From Chamaesiphon minutus PCC 6605 (lineage in GTDB: Bacteria > Cyanobacteriota > Cyanobacteriia > Cyanobacteriales > Chamaesiphonaceae): 64,000 bases of DNA. Where the stretch lies: assembly GCF_000317145.1 (NCBI RefSeq), contig NC_019697.1, positions 3,630,385 through 3,694,384 of the forward strand, read 5' to 3'. The translations under genes and the position numbers were made by a program. This document shows positions 37,432 to 46,321 of the stretch, in pieces (within the stretch, counting starts at the first letter, position 1; each line of letters begins with the position of its first letter). Under the pieces are notes generated by a model. It did not search any database. It was given only the letters and a program-made list of their open reading frames with translations, and was not told the DNA's origin.

Positions 37432-39198
37432 ATGAATCAACTGTGGGGATATTTAATTATTGAAGAGTTGGTGAGAAATGGTATCGATTATTTTGTCATT
37501 TCTCCCGGCTCTCGATCGACACCATTAACTGTAGCTGTAGCTCAAAATTCACAAGCGAATAAAATTATCTGTTTAGACGAAAGAGCAGCAGGTTTTCATG
37601 CGATCGGATACGCTCGCGCGACAGGCAATCCAGCAGTATTAATTTGTACGTCTGGTACGGCGGCGGCGAATTATTTACCCGCAGTGATTGAAGCATCGAT
37701 CGATGATATTCCCCTAATTATTTTATCTAGCGATCGACCGCCAGAATTACGTCAGACGGGGGCAAATCAGACGATTAACCAGGTGAATTTGTATGGAAAT
37801 TATCCAACCTGGCAATTCGATTTACCTTGCCCTACAGCCGAAATTAGCCCCAATGTAGTGTTGACAACGATCGATCTGGCTATATCTAGAGCCAGACAAG
37901 CTCCAGGCGGAGTCGTACATCTCAATTGCATGTTTCGGGAACCATTAGCACCTACAGATGCACATGTAGAAATACCTGCGAGTTTGGTAAAGTGGCATGA
38001 AGATCGAGCGCCATATACGCGTTATGCAGCTAAATTAACTATTCCGGCTATTGCCGAAATTCAGTCTCTCATTGAAACGATCGCATCCACCGAGAGGGGG
38101 ATACTTTTTGTCGGACAGTTAAAATCTACAGCAGAAATTAAAGCTGTAATAAAGTTAGCAGCACGATTAAATTGGGCAATATTTGCCGATATTCAGTCGG
38201 GGTTGAGATTGTGCCAAGATTTCCCAAATTTAATCCACTACTTCGATCGGTTATTGCTGACAGATATTGCTGTAGAGTTAGAACAGATCGATACGATCGT
38301 CCAAATTGGGACGAAAATTGTCTCAGCGCAGTGGTTTAAATGGATCGAAAAACATCCACCGACAAATTATATCGCGATCGCGAATAATCCCGATCGTTAC
38401 GATCCTAACCATCTAGTGTCCTTCAGAATCGAGTCTGACATTACCTATCTGTGCGATCGATTATCTCAGCATTTACCACAGCTCTCCCCCTCAACATGGG
38501 TGCAAAAATTGCGATCGGCATCAGACAGAATCGGCGTTACAGCCGCTAAATTTTTAAAAACCTCAAAATTAACCGAACCCCTCATCGCTCGAACTATTTC
38601 CGAACTCATCCCCAGTCAACATGGCTTGTGGGTATCGAATAGTATGCCAATTCGCGATTTGGATATGTTTGGTGTCGGTGCAAGTGCTGAAGATTTCCCG
38701 TCAATAAGTCTGCGAGTCGGGGCAAATCGGGGTACGAGTGGTATTGAAGGCGCAATTGCATCGGCGACTGGATTTGCAGTGGGTTTACAGGCTCCTATCA
38801 CTGCGATCGTGGGAGACTTATCGAGCTTATATGACTTAAATTCATTAGCCTTATTACAGCACAATTTGCAACCAGTAATTGTGGTAATTATCAACAATGA
38901 TGGTGGGGGAATTTTCTCTTTTTTACCGATCGCTAAATCCACCGATCTGTTCGAGCCTTATTTTGGTACGCCTCATGGTTTGAAATTCGATCGAGTAGCA
39001 GCAATGTTTGAGTTAGATTATTATCATCCGCTAAACCGAGATGAATTTATTCATAACTATCAGCAAGCACTAGCAAAAAATCGTAGTGCAATCGTTGAAG
39101 TTACAACCGATCGATCTGAAAACCTCAGTTTACATCAGGATCTCATGCGGCTGTGTAGTAGTGGCAATTGGCAAGCAATTCAGCAATCGATCGATTAA
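37432..39198 (+). CDS. menD: 2-succinyl-5-enolpyruvyl-6-hydroxy-3-cyclohexene-1-carboxylate synthase
   Basis: A 588-residue thiamine-diphosphate enzyme that condenses isochorismate with 2-oxoglutarate, the first committed step of phylloquinone/menaquinone synthesis. ISPGSRSTPLTVAV (N-terminal Pyr domain), DERAAGFHAIGYARATG (catalytic Glu region), GTSGIEGAIASATG, and VGDLSSLYDLNSL...NNDGGGIFSFLP (thiamine and Mg binding) are all present. The ATG at 37432 (MNQLWGYLII) is preferred over TTG 37411. The gene follows an exported hypothetical gene by 14 bp. Confidence 0.96.
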   Translation: MNQLWGYLIIEELVRNGIDYFVISPGSRSTPLTVAVAQNSQANKIICLDERAAGFHAIGYARATGNPAVLICTSGTAAANYLPAVIEASIDDIPLIILSSDRPPELRQTGANQTINQVNLYGNYPTWQFDLPCPTAEISPNVVLTTIDLAISRARQAPGGVVHLNCMFREPLAPTDAHVEIPASLVKWHEDRAPYTRYAAKLTIPAIAEIQSLIETIASTERGILFVGQLKSTAEIKAVIKLAARLNWAIFADIQSGLRLCQDFPNLIHYFDRLLLTDIAVELEQIDTIVQIGTKIVSAQWFKWIEKHPPTNYIAIANNPDRYDPNHLVSFRIESDITYLCDRLSQHLPQLSPSTWVQKLRSASDRIGVTAAKFLKTSKLTEPLIARTISELIPSQHGLWVSNSMPIRDLDMFGVGASAEDFPSISLRVGANRGTSGIEGAIASATGFAVGLQAPITAIVGDLSSLYDLNSLALLQHNLQPVIVVIINNDGGGIFSFLPIAKSTDLFEPYFGTPHGLKFDRVAAMFELDYYHPLNRDEFIHNYQQALAKNRSAIVEVTTDRSENLSLHQDLMRLCSSGNWQAIQQSID

Positions 39199-39213
39199 AT
39201 ACATCTAAATTTT

Positions 39214-39469
39214 ATTCAAGATTGAATGGTAAACTTGTCGGGATGGATACCATTCAGATTTCCAGTTACTCAACTCAGTACAATAGCGACATTTTCTGGT
39301 AATTCGATTAGCTGATTACGACACAAGCATTGTGAAACTAACCGATCTTTTTATCCAATTCGATCTAGTCAAGTCCCCTGATTTTGCCGAAACCCTGTAT
39401 GAAAATTGAATGATCGGGGTCTCATTTTAATTCAAGTTTGGATAGTAAATTTGTCAGGATGAATGCCAT
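39214..39469. repeat. Pair of 40-bp direct repeats in the menD downstream region
   Basis: ATTCAAG.TTG.AT.GTAAA at 39214-39253 is repeated at 39430-39469 with seven substitutions, six of them transitions, ending G.CCAT / A.CCAT. The 520-bp gap (39199-39718) has no other feature I can support. Short peptides on the minus strand can be read but do not match each other well. Confidence 0.65.
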
Positions 39470-39718
39470 GATTTACCCAAGTAATTGCTGCGTCTGCGCT
39501 CGTCATCTCCGGTGGGACTCTGCGGATACGAATATGCCCCATTGATGGACAAGTTACCTTAAGTAATATCATTGGTTTGCCAGTAAGTGTTCCGTTATCC
39601 TCGTACTTTGGTATTTAAATGATACTAAATGTAGATAGGCCACTCTGAAAATGCGCCACTGACCCAGAATAGCTGGTAGCATCGATCGCATATCTTCTAT
39701 TTTAAGGCGACTATATTT

Positions 39719-41914
39719 ATGACTACTGCGGTTCAGACTCCAGCCTTTGCCGAGGGAATTCAGTATTTTGGGGAATTGCTCCCAGGATTCGATACTTATG
39801 GTAAAACGCCAGTTATCGCTGCTGGGCAAACGTGCATCGCTGATTCTAGCAATCCCGCTGCTGCTTTTCAAACTTTGCTCTACGCCGATGCGCTCCGCTA
39901 TCTCACTCTTCAAGTCTGCGCCAGCAAAGCATCGGGACATCCTGGCGGATTTGCCAGCCAAGCAGAAGTCTACGCTTCATTGGTGATGCTCGGACACAAG
40001 AATATCCTGACTGAAGTCGGACATCATGCGCCAGGATTCTATAGTGCCATGTTTCTCGACAGGTCTTTGGAAGCGATGGGTATCGATACCGTGCAACAAT
40101 TGCGCGATAAGTTCCGCGAAAAAGATGGATTGATCGGGCACTTGTCCGGTTTTATCCCTGGTATTCTCGCGCCTGCGGGGCCACTCGGTCAAGGGCAACA
40201 TTTCGCCATGGCTGCGGCGAAACTGCATCGGGATAAATTATTTCCCTTCACCGTCGGCGATGGTGGCTTGGGCGAGCCATATATTATCAGTGCGATGCAG
40301 CATTTCCACACTGCATTCCCGACAGTGACTAATTTCTTACCCGTCCTGGTTTGGAATGGTTATAGTCAGGAGCATCATAGTATGGTGTCTACCAAGACTA
40401 ACCAGGAGATGCTCAGTTATTGGCAAGGTAACGGTTTTGAGGAAGTCATTATGGTAAATGCCAAGGATTTTGACGACAAGAATCAATCGGGTGAATATGT
40501 CGATAGCACGTTGTTCTCCTTAGAAAAACGGTTAGCTTTTACTCAAGCGATCTTAGCGGGTGTCGATAAAGCGGCTAAATCCGCCATGAGTGGCAAATTA
40601 ACCGTCTTCATCATCAAACAGCTCAAAGGTGCAGGCGTTCACGCGACAGGTTCAAAATCTCACAACCTCTACGCTCACCATACCCTCGATAACGCCGACA
40701 TTGTCACTGGCTTGAAAAATCGCGCCCTCCATCTCCAAGCGTGGGAACTAGTGCGGACTAACTGCGAACGCGCTGGTGGCGGTTCCTCTTCTAAAGTAGC
40801 CACTACCGAATCAGTTTTCCCAGTACCTAGCATCGGTACCCTCCCCCTCGAAGAATACGCAATAGGAGAAGCCAAAGTCTCAACCACTGCAATGGGGCGA
40901 CTAGTCGGCTACGTCGGACAACAGGATAAAAACTTCCTCGTCACCAACGCTGACGGGAACGAAGCTTCAGGGATTGCCAATATCAACCAAGCCCTGAAAA
41001 TCATCCACCCCACCACCGACGATCTCTACTTCCAAGCACCCACTGGGCAAGTATACGAACCCCTAAGCGAAGACGCTTGCGCGGGACTCGCCGCTGGATT
41101 AGCTCTGATGGGTGCGCGTACTCTGTGGTGTTCCTACGAATCCTTCGCGATTAATGGTTTACCCATCTGGCAAACTGTTACGCAAGCAATGGCAGAATTG
41201 CGCCGCCCGACCCCTTCCACCATCACCCTTTACACCGCAGGCGCACTCGAACAGGGGCGCAACGGTTGGACGCACCAACGCCCCGAAATCGAAGCTTACT
41301 TCGCCTCGATGATGCGCAATGGTAACGTCTTCCCCGTCTTCCCACCCGATGCGAATAGCATCCAAGTCTGCTATGACTGGGCATTAACTACCCAAAATAA
41401 AGGCGTAGTCATCACCGCTAGTAAATCACCCTTACCCATCCGCACCACCTTCGCCCAAACTCGCCAAGGTTTAGAAGATGGCGCGGTAGTGTTACAAGAA
41501 ACTCCAGGCGATAAGCAAGTAGTCTTCGCAGTCATCGGCGACATGACGCTAGCACCAGTATTTGAAGCCGCTGCGTTTTTAAAAACCGAGGGCATCGGCT
41601 CGAAAATCGTTTCGATTATCAACCCGCGTCGTCTCTATCGCCCTAGCGATGTCGCTTGGGACACCTGTAGCGAACCAGACGGTGCTTTTCTCTCCGACGC
41701 TAAGTTTGCCGAAATCTTCGGTGGTAGTGCCCTCATCGGCGTCACAGGTGGCGCACCTGCAATGTTAGAACCTGTGATGTTGCGCTCGAATTCGCCTCGC
41801 GATACTTTTGCCTGGAAACGTGGCGAAACTACCGCGACTGCGGGTCAATTGATGGCCTTTAATGGCATCACTGCTGAGGCTATTTGTAAGCGGGGATTAG
41901 AGTTGATTAAGTAA
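39719..41914 (+). CDS. Thiamine-diphosphate-dependent transketolase/phosphoketolase-like enzyme
   Basis: A 731-residue protein. The N-terminal half has ASKASGHPGGFASQAEVYASL, then GPLGQGQHFAMAAAKLH and GDGGLGEPYI (GDG thiamine-Mg motif). A pyrimidine-binding domain follows (ANINQALKIIHPTTDD, LAAGLALMGARTLWCSYESFAI), then a C-terminal domain with GDMTLAP. Sugar-phosphate chemistry of the transketolase/phosphoketolase superfamily is implied. It lacks the classical phosphoketolase block near the start and is shorter than its roughly 790 residues, so exact activity is open. It is reminiscent of a second phosphoketolase-like gene known in some cyanobacteria. A terminator follows. Confidence 0.8.
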   Translation: MTTAVQTPAFAEGIQYFGELLPGFDTYGKTPVIAAGQTCIADSSNPAAAFQTLLYADALRYLTLQVCASKASGHPGGFASQAEVYASLVMLGHKNILTEVGHHAPGFYSAMFLDRSLEAMGIDTVQQLRDKFREKDGLIGHLSGFIPGILAPAGPLGQGQHFAMAAAKLHRDKLFPFTVGDGGLGEPYIISAMQHFHTAFPTVTNFLPVLVWNGYSQEHHSMVSTKTNQEMLSYWQGNGFEEVIMVNAKDFDDKNQSGEYVDSTLFSLEKRLAFTQAILAGVDKAAKSAMSGKLTVFIIKQLKGAGVHATGSKSHNLYAHHTLDNADIVTGLKNRALHLQAWELVRTNCERAGGGSSSKVATTESVFPVPSIGTLPLEEYAIGEAKVSTTAMGRLVGYVGQQDKNFLVTNADGNEASGIANINQALKIIHPTTDDLYFQAPTGQVYEPLSEDACAGLAAGLALMGARTLWCSYESFAINGLPIWQTVTQAMAELRRPTPSTITLYTAGALEQGRNGWTHQRPEIEAYFASMMRNGNVFPVFPPDANSIQVCYDWALTTQNKGVVITASKSPLPIRTTFAQTRQGLEDGAVVLQETPGDKQVVFAVIGDMTLAPVFEAAAFLKTEGIGSKIVSIINPRRLYRPSDVAWDTCSEPDGAFLSDAKFAEIFGGSALIGVTGGAPAMLEPVMLRSNSPRDTFAWKRGETTATAGQLMAFNGITAEAICKRGLELIK

Positions 41915-41927
41915 GTGATTTAGGTTT

Positions 41928-41960
41928 ATCCCTGTCTCTAAGTGGAGATGGGGATTTTTT
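41928..41960 (+). terminator. Rho-independent terminator
   Basis: ATCCCTGTCTC-TAAGTG-GAGATGGGGAT followed by TTTTT, 13 bp after the thiamine enzyme stop. Confidence 0.85.
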
Positions 41961-41985
41961 AATGCAAATGTTATAATTTCTACAC

Positions 41986-42165
41986 ATGCCAAACCCTACA
42001 GAAACACAAATGGCACAGTGCTACGCACTATGTTGCCGATTTACTAACTTTTACTTGCCAATTAATATGGTTCGCCTCGATCGAAGAACTGGAAATATCT
42101 TCTTTTTGGCAGGTGAAGAGAATATTATCGAAATATATCCTAACGGTAGGTGGAGATACTTGTAA
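41986..42165 (+). CDS. DUF6888-like small protein (first gene of the second module copy)
   Basis: A 59-residue protein (MPNPTETQMAQCYALCCRF.., LPINMVRLDRRTGNIFFLAG, EIYPNGRWRYL). It shares the L/Q-P-I-x-V/M-x-R, N/T-x-F-x-L-x-G and Y/F-P-N-G-x-W-R pattern with the product at 34731-34922. Its stop TAA overlaps the next ATG (TAATG), so translation is coupled. Cysteines C12, C16 and C17 are extra. It begins 25 bp after a terminator, so the module has its own promoter in a very short space, or read-through. The function is unknown. Confidence 0.75.
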   Translation: MPNPTETQMAQCYALCCRFTNFYLPINMVRLDRRTGNIFFLAGEENIIEIYPNGRWRYL

Positions 42166-42605
42166 TGGACTATCGACAAATGAGTCGCAAAGAATTACAC
42201 AACTATGTTCTCGCTAATCGGGATGACGATGCAGCTTTTTATGCTTATGTCGATTTGCTACATGAAGTAGGAAACTGGACAGAAATGCCAGCGTTAAAAT
42301 CACCACAGGATTTAGACAATTATCCTGAATTTATCGCTCATATCACGAAGAAGTCTAAGCCATTAGCTCGGGTAGCGCAAGAAATTCGGCGACTGCTTAA
42401 ACAGCTAGAGAGAACAAATCCAACTACCAATGAAGCAGAAAAAATTGCTTACATCAATATTGCTACTAAGCCAGAACTGAAACAAAGAGTTATTGCAGCA
42501 TTGCGATCGAGTGGAGAGACGGCAATTGACGAACTTGCTTTAGAAGATAAATATCTCAATGTTGGGAAGGCAGTACTGAAAGGTTGGATTTCTCAAAAAT
42601 CATAG
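42165..42605 (+). CDS. DUF6887-like domain fused to a helical C-terminal domain
   Basis: A 146-residue protein. Residues 1-65 (DYRQMSRKELHNYVLANRDD, DAAFYAYVDLLHE) match the head of the 69-residue protein at 34535-34744: M-x-R-x-E-L, Y-x-L, then R-x-D-D. From about 70 a different domain begins: KPLARVAQEIRRLLKQLERTN, then KPELKQRVIAALRSSGETAI, ending KAVLKGWISQ. This resembles the helical tail I recall at the C-terminus of several cyanobacterial pentapeptide-repeat proteins. It starts at the ATG in TAATG at 42165. No enzymatic motif is seen. Confidence 0.75.
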   Translation: MDYRQMSRKELHNYVLANRDDDAAFYAYVDLLHEVGNWTEMPALKSPQDLDNYPEFIAHITKKSKPLARVAQEIRRLLKQLERTNPTTNEAEKIAYINIATKPELKQRVIAALRSSGETAIDELALEDKYLNVGKAVLKGWISQKS

Positions 42606-42606
42606 T

Positions 42607-42975
42607 TTAAGCTATACAGTAGGTGAGTTGATTAAGTAAAATTCCATCGGCTCTATCTCTATTATTCTGATTTTTGAGCCAATTGAGATCTACTTCTGAT
42701 GGAGATAATAGTAGCCCTGATTCAAAAATTTTGTAAATCTCGGTATAGCTAGGATTGAGATTGTCTTTGTACTGTTGCATTGCTATTAGTAAAGAGCTAG
42801 GATAATTTACTAATTGTTTTACAGTCTTATCATTATGTTTGATTGCCAAGTCTAGTATATGACTACGTAATTCTAGAGATGTCATATCATTCATACATAA
42901 ATTCTGAATGCATGTGAGTGAAAAAATATTTGATGGGTCAATCCTATCAAAAGAATGGAATACATCAAGGTTCAA
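42607..42975 (-). CDS. Hypothetical protein
   Basis: Up to 122 residues, converging on the DUF6887-like fusion gene with a one-base gap. An inner ATG at 42894 (MNDMTSLELRSHILDLAIKH) is a plausible start giving 95 residues. That head loosely recalls the M-T-x-x-E-L-R-x-x-I-L of the DUF6887-like genes. The rest is charged and helical (LLIAMQQYKDNLNPSYTEIY). No family is recognised. Confidence 0.5.
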   Translation of the reverse strand: MNLDVFHSFDRIDPSNIFSLTCIQNLCMNDMTSLELRSHILDLAIKHNDKTVKQLVNYPSSLLIAMQQYKDNLNPSYTEIYKIFESGLLLSPSEVDLNWLKNQNNRDRADGILLNQLTYCIA

Positions 42976-43001
42976 AGAATTGAGTATCGATCGCCAGAGA
43001 G

Positions 43002-43232
43002 CTACATCATACCCCAGTATTCTGGCCTAACCGAATCTTCCATGGCTACCATCCAGGCAGCGAGATCGAAGCCTGCGGCTACTCGCCAAATTTGCACCTG
43101 TGCGAACTGTCGCTCGGTATCGCGACTGATGAGCCAGCGGTAGCTCCAGTAGCTCAGTGCTACCCAGCGTAGGTACCGCCGCTTCAGCCAGCGCAGCGGA
43201 TTTCGTCGAAAAGACTTCAATTCTCCGAGCAT
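43002..43232 (-). CDS. Possible small protein, hypothetical
   Basis: 76 codons, tryptophan- and arginine-rich (RWLKRRYLRWVALSYWSYRW), lying 27 bp upstream of the preceding minus-strand gene. Base composition is more GC-rich than around it and includes repeat-like words, so it may be chance. No ribosome site is obvious. Confidence 0.3.
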   Translation of the reverse strand: MLGELKSFRRNPLRWLKRRYLRWVALSYWSYRWLISRDTERQFAQVQIWRVAAGFDLAAWMVAMEDSVRPEYWGMM

Positions 43233-43743
43233 TGGTAACTTATTTCAAAAAATTAATATATCTCAATAATTATGACAAAAAATCGATCGAACCGCTGCTA
43301 TTTACTACGAATTTAAACAGCGACTCGCGATCGCCAGATGTAGTTTAGAATGGGTATCGGGGAATCGAGCGTAGGTATAGACAAAGCGGCATTGCAACTT
43401 GGTTCTCGTTGGCTTTAGGAGATCTCCCAGAAAGAAAGTACCCACGTTGACAAGTTTTCTCTTGACGGAGAGGCTACGCCAACAACTTCACTCAACTCTA
43501 GACTAATTGATTGGTTGAGCGAATTCGAAACCAACGTTACGGGTATTTTTACTCTCAGAGATCGCCTTAGTCTGCCATTATGCATGACACTTGCTGCCGC
43601 AGAAGCCTGCTCCTATCCATATCGATTTGTTGTAGGTACAGAGGAGCGGAAACCATCTTCAATCGGTCTGTGCCTACAATGCAAAGGATGTTCGCCCCGT
43701 TCCAGGCGTAGACATCCGCTGAGGAGAAAATCGCCTAGTCCTG
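43233..43743. other. Intergenic region with a GCTACGCCAACA repeat word
   Basis: 511 bp before the TonB-like gene. It contains GGAGAGGCTACGCCAAC (43467-43483), a member of the repeat also found at 27712 and 63503. An open frame of 78 codons at 43515 has no coding character (cysteine/arginine-rich). Confidence 0.45.
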
Positions 43744-44916
43744 ATGTCTGAGCAGTTAGCGTTTACGGTTAATATGTATCAATCTTCCACCCGCAAAAAC
43801 TTTTTAGACGTTCTAGCCGATCCGACAGCGATCGCGATCCTCGGATCGATCGCACTTCATGCCATCATTGGCACTACCCTACCCTTCTTCACCCAGCCAG
43901 AAAAAGAAGGCAAAAAATCTGGCCCCACTACGGTTAAAGTGGTACAACTAACTCCCAACGAACTGCAACGCATCCCCCAAGCACCACCAACTCCCGTCCC
44001 ACAACCTCCTGTCACCCTACCAACTCCTACCACTCGCCCATCTGTAGCACCAACGACGCCACAGTTTTCTACCGCTCCACAAACCATCCCCTTTTCACCA
44101 GTCCGCACGCCGAATACTAGTAAACCACCATCGGGGAAGAAAGAGCAAACAGCAGCACAGCAAAAGCCATCCACTTCTGCCATCTTCGACCCCGATGCTG
44201 TTTTCAAACCAACGCCTACACCTACCAAACCACCTACCAAAAAAGGCAATACTCCCAAGAAAACAGTAGCGCAGCAATCGCCACCGCCCAAAACTCAGCC
44301 ACAACCTAAAAAAACTACCGCACCAACCCCACAACCCAAGCCAGCAACGGATGACGACGGTACCGATACTTCCACCACTACGCCAACAACTAACCCAAAT
44401 ACTCAGACTCAGCAACCCCCAAGCTCGCAACAACCAAACACTTCGCCCGATTCAACTACCACAACCCTGCCTACAAAGTCGCCACAAGCTGGAGGAGCGG
44501 GGAATAACAGTGGTAGTGGATACGCACAAGCAGCTCTGGCCAAAGAAATAGAATATCGGAATAAATATCCTGGTCTTGTAGTTTATACACCTAAAGATTT
44601 ACAGCAACCATATCCGCCGGGGATATCTTGTCCAAAAATCAGACAACCGCCTCTGATCGTGTATATGGTTGCTTTTGATAAAGTGCCTGACAACCAGAAT
44701 AGTAATGTCTTGGGGAATATTACGCCAGATTCGCTCGATGCTGCTGCTTTTGCGAATGAAGATACACCAGAAAATCGCAAGCTGGCGGTTAAAGCTAAAG
44801 ATGCGGCAATAGTTGCCGCAAACACAGCAGATCGAGATCGACCTGTAGCAGATCGAGATAAAAAAGTTCTTTATCAGTATCGAGTAAGATTCGATCCGGC
44901 AACTTGTCAACAGTAA
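43744..44916 (+). CDS. TonB-like proline-rich membrane-anchored protein
   Basis: A 390-residue protein: a short cytosolic head, one transmembrane helix (about 29-48, TAIAILGSIALHAIIGTTLP), then about 200 residues of P/T/Q/K-rich low complexity, then a conserved-looking domain (about 255-388: ALAKEIEYRNKYPGLVVYTP.., YQYRVRFDPATC). A TM helix, a proline-rich spacer and a C-terminal domain is TonB architecture, where the spacer crosses the periplasm. No exbB/exbD or TonB receptor is visible nearby. The C-terminal domain is not a typical TonB one, so a structural or envelope role is also possible. Confidence 0.65.
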   Translation: MSEQLAFTVNMYQSSTRKNFLDVLADPTAIAILGSIALHAIIGTTLPFFTQPEKEGKKSGPTTVKVVQLTPNELQRIPQAPPTPVPQPPVTLPTPTTRPSVAPTTPQFSTAPQTIPFSPVRTPNTSKPPSGKKEQTAAQQKPSTSAIFDPDAVFKPTPTPTKPPTKKGNTPKKTVAQQSPPPKTQPQPKKTTAPTPQPKPATDDDGTDTSTTTPTTNPNTQTQQPPSSQQPNTSPDSTTTTLPTKSPQAGGAGNNSGSGYAQAALAKEIEYRNKYPGLVVYTPKDLQQPYPPGISCPKIRQPPLIVYMVAFDKVPDNQNSNVLGNITPDSLDAAAFANEDTPENRKLAVKAKDAAIVAANTADRDRPVADRDKKVLYQYRVRFDPATCQQ

Positions 44917-45128
44917 ATTCTGATGCTTAGCTGCCTGGATATTTCGATCGCAAATGAGATTTGCCGCAATTTACTCGCTTCTACCTGAAACATGTGCCGC
45001 ATTCAGCCGCTAAATTCCGCAATAAATAATATCATTTCTCAATCTATCCAAATGCCGGGAACACAAAACTTAATTAAAAGTCGTAAGCTCTAGTAAGCAT
45101 TCATACTTATTAATTAGGTCTTCTTCCC

Positions 45129-45797
45129 ATGTCTAGATATACATTCCAAAAATCGATCGCCGCAGCTTTGGGCGTGGCGGTTGTTGGTGCTGGTCTTTTG
45201 GCCAGTATTTCCAGTAACGCTCAAAGTGGAACCACCACTACACCAGGAACGACGACACCTGGGACTACACCTACACCTACACCTACATCTACACCTACCC
45301 CAACAGCATCGCCAACAGCATCGCCAACACCTGCGGGTGGCTCGATGAGTGAGCCAGGGATGACAACTACCCCCGCGACTAAGCCTGCTGGTAAAACGAT
45401 TGTTAATATTGCCTCCGGTAACAAAAACTTCTCGACATTGGTTACCGCACTCAAAGCCGCAGATCTAGTCGATACTTTATCTGGTACAGGCCCTTACACA
45501 GTGTTTGCACCTACGAATGCTGCATTTGCCAAACTTCCCAAAGCTACTCTAGCTAACCTGCTCAAGCCTGCAAACAAAGCACAGCTCCAAAAAGTGCTGA
45601 CTTACCACGTCGTTTCGGGTAACGTCACTTCCAAGATGCTCAAAGCAGGCCCTGTTGCCACGGTTCAAGGTAGTAATGTAAATGTCAAGCTCCAAGGCAA
45701 AAAAGTGACAGTTAATAACGCCACCGTCATCCTCGCTGATGTCAAAGCTAGCAACGGTGTTATTCACGCCATCGATACTGTCTTGCTCCCTAAATAA
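45129..45797 (+). CDS. Exported fasciclin-domain protein
   Basis: A 222-residue protein with a signal peptide (about 1-31, GVAVVGAGLLASISSNAQ). A Thr/Pro linker (about 32-75) is made of short tandem repeats (PTPTPTSTP). One FAS1 domain follows (about 88-221): TLVTALKAADLVDTLSG, YTVFAPTNAAFAKLP (H1 motif), VLTYHVVSGNVTS (YH motif), VIHAIDTVLLP (H2). FAS1 domains mediate adhesion in the periplasm or outside the cell. Monocistronic, with an AT-rich leader. Confidence 0.93.
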   Translation: MSRYTFQKSIAAALGVAVVGAGLLASISSNAQSGTTTTPGTTTPGTTPTPTPTSTPTPTASPTASPTPAGGSMSEPGMTTTPATKPAGKTIVNIASGNKNFSTLVTALKAADLVDTLSGTGPYTVFAPTNAAFAKLPKATLANLLKPANKAQLQKVLTYHVVSGNVTSKMLKAGPVATVQGSNVNVKLQGKKVTVNNATVILADVKASNGVIHAIDTVLLPK

Positions 45798-46321
45798 GGA
45801 GCGTCAAGATTTGACCGGAAGGCGGGGCGCAAGCCCCTCCATTCATGGATGGGGTCGAGCCTGTCGCGGCTTTAGCCGCCGTGAAGCGATGCCACGGCTT
45901 TAGCCGCAGTATGCGCTTCACTAATGGTAAAATTGGATCGTGAGTAGAAACAACCATCTACGTGTTGAAACATCCTAGTACTGAGAAATCCAGGCAACGG
46001 GCATATTCGGCTTAGATCCGTCACAGCTAAAGGGCAAATAATGGCAGGATGTTGAGCGTACCTATCTGGCAGAGTGATGGACTTAGAAAGCATAAAAAAA
46101 TTGATAAGTATACGCAAGGATTGAGCGACCGCCTTGGTGGCGCGCTTCGCGTTCGATCCGAGTGGGTAGCGGTGCCTTGATGTCACCTTTGTGAATTCAG
46201 CAATGGATTGTGCAAGAATCCCCTTGCTTAATGAATCGAACCGCTTGCGGTGAGAGAATGGAGCTATGGGGTACCATCAATTATGTTGAGATCGCAAACT
46301 TGTATAGAGACAATCGTCATT
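45798..46321. other. Non-coding region with IS-like hairpins and no convincing gene
   Basis: After the fasciclin stop comes GGCGGGGCGCAAGCCCC, TCCATTCATGGA and a double CGGCTTTAGCCG with GTGAAGCG...CGCTTCAC around it. The first part resembles what lies at the ends of IS200/IS605-type (tnpB) elements in cyanobacteria, but no tnpB is present. A 104-codon minus-strand frame (45872-46186) crosses these hairpins and has no recognisable domain. Confidence 0.45.

Noticed and set aside
45872-46186. 104-codon minus-strand frame
   Set aside because: It crosses hairpins in an apparently non-coding IS-like region and shows no domain or ribosome site.
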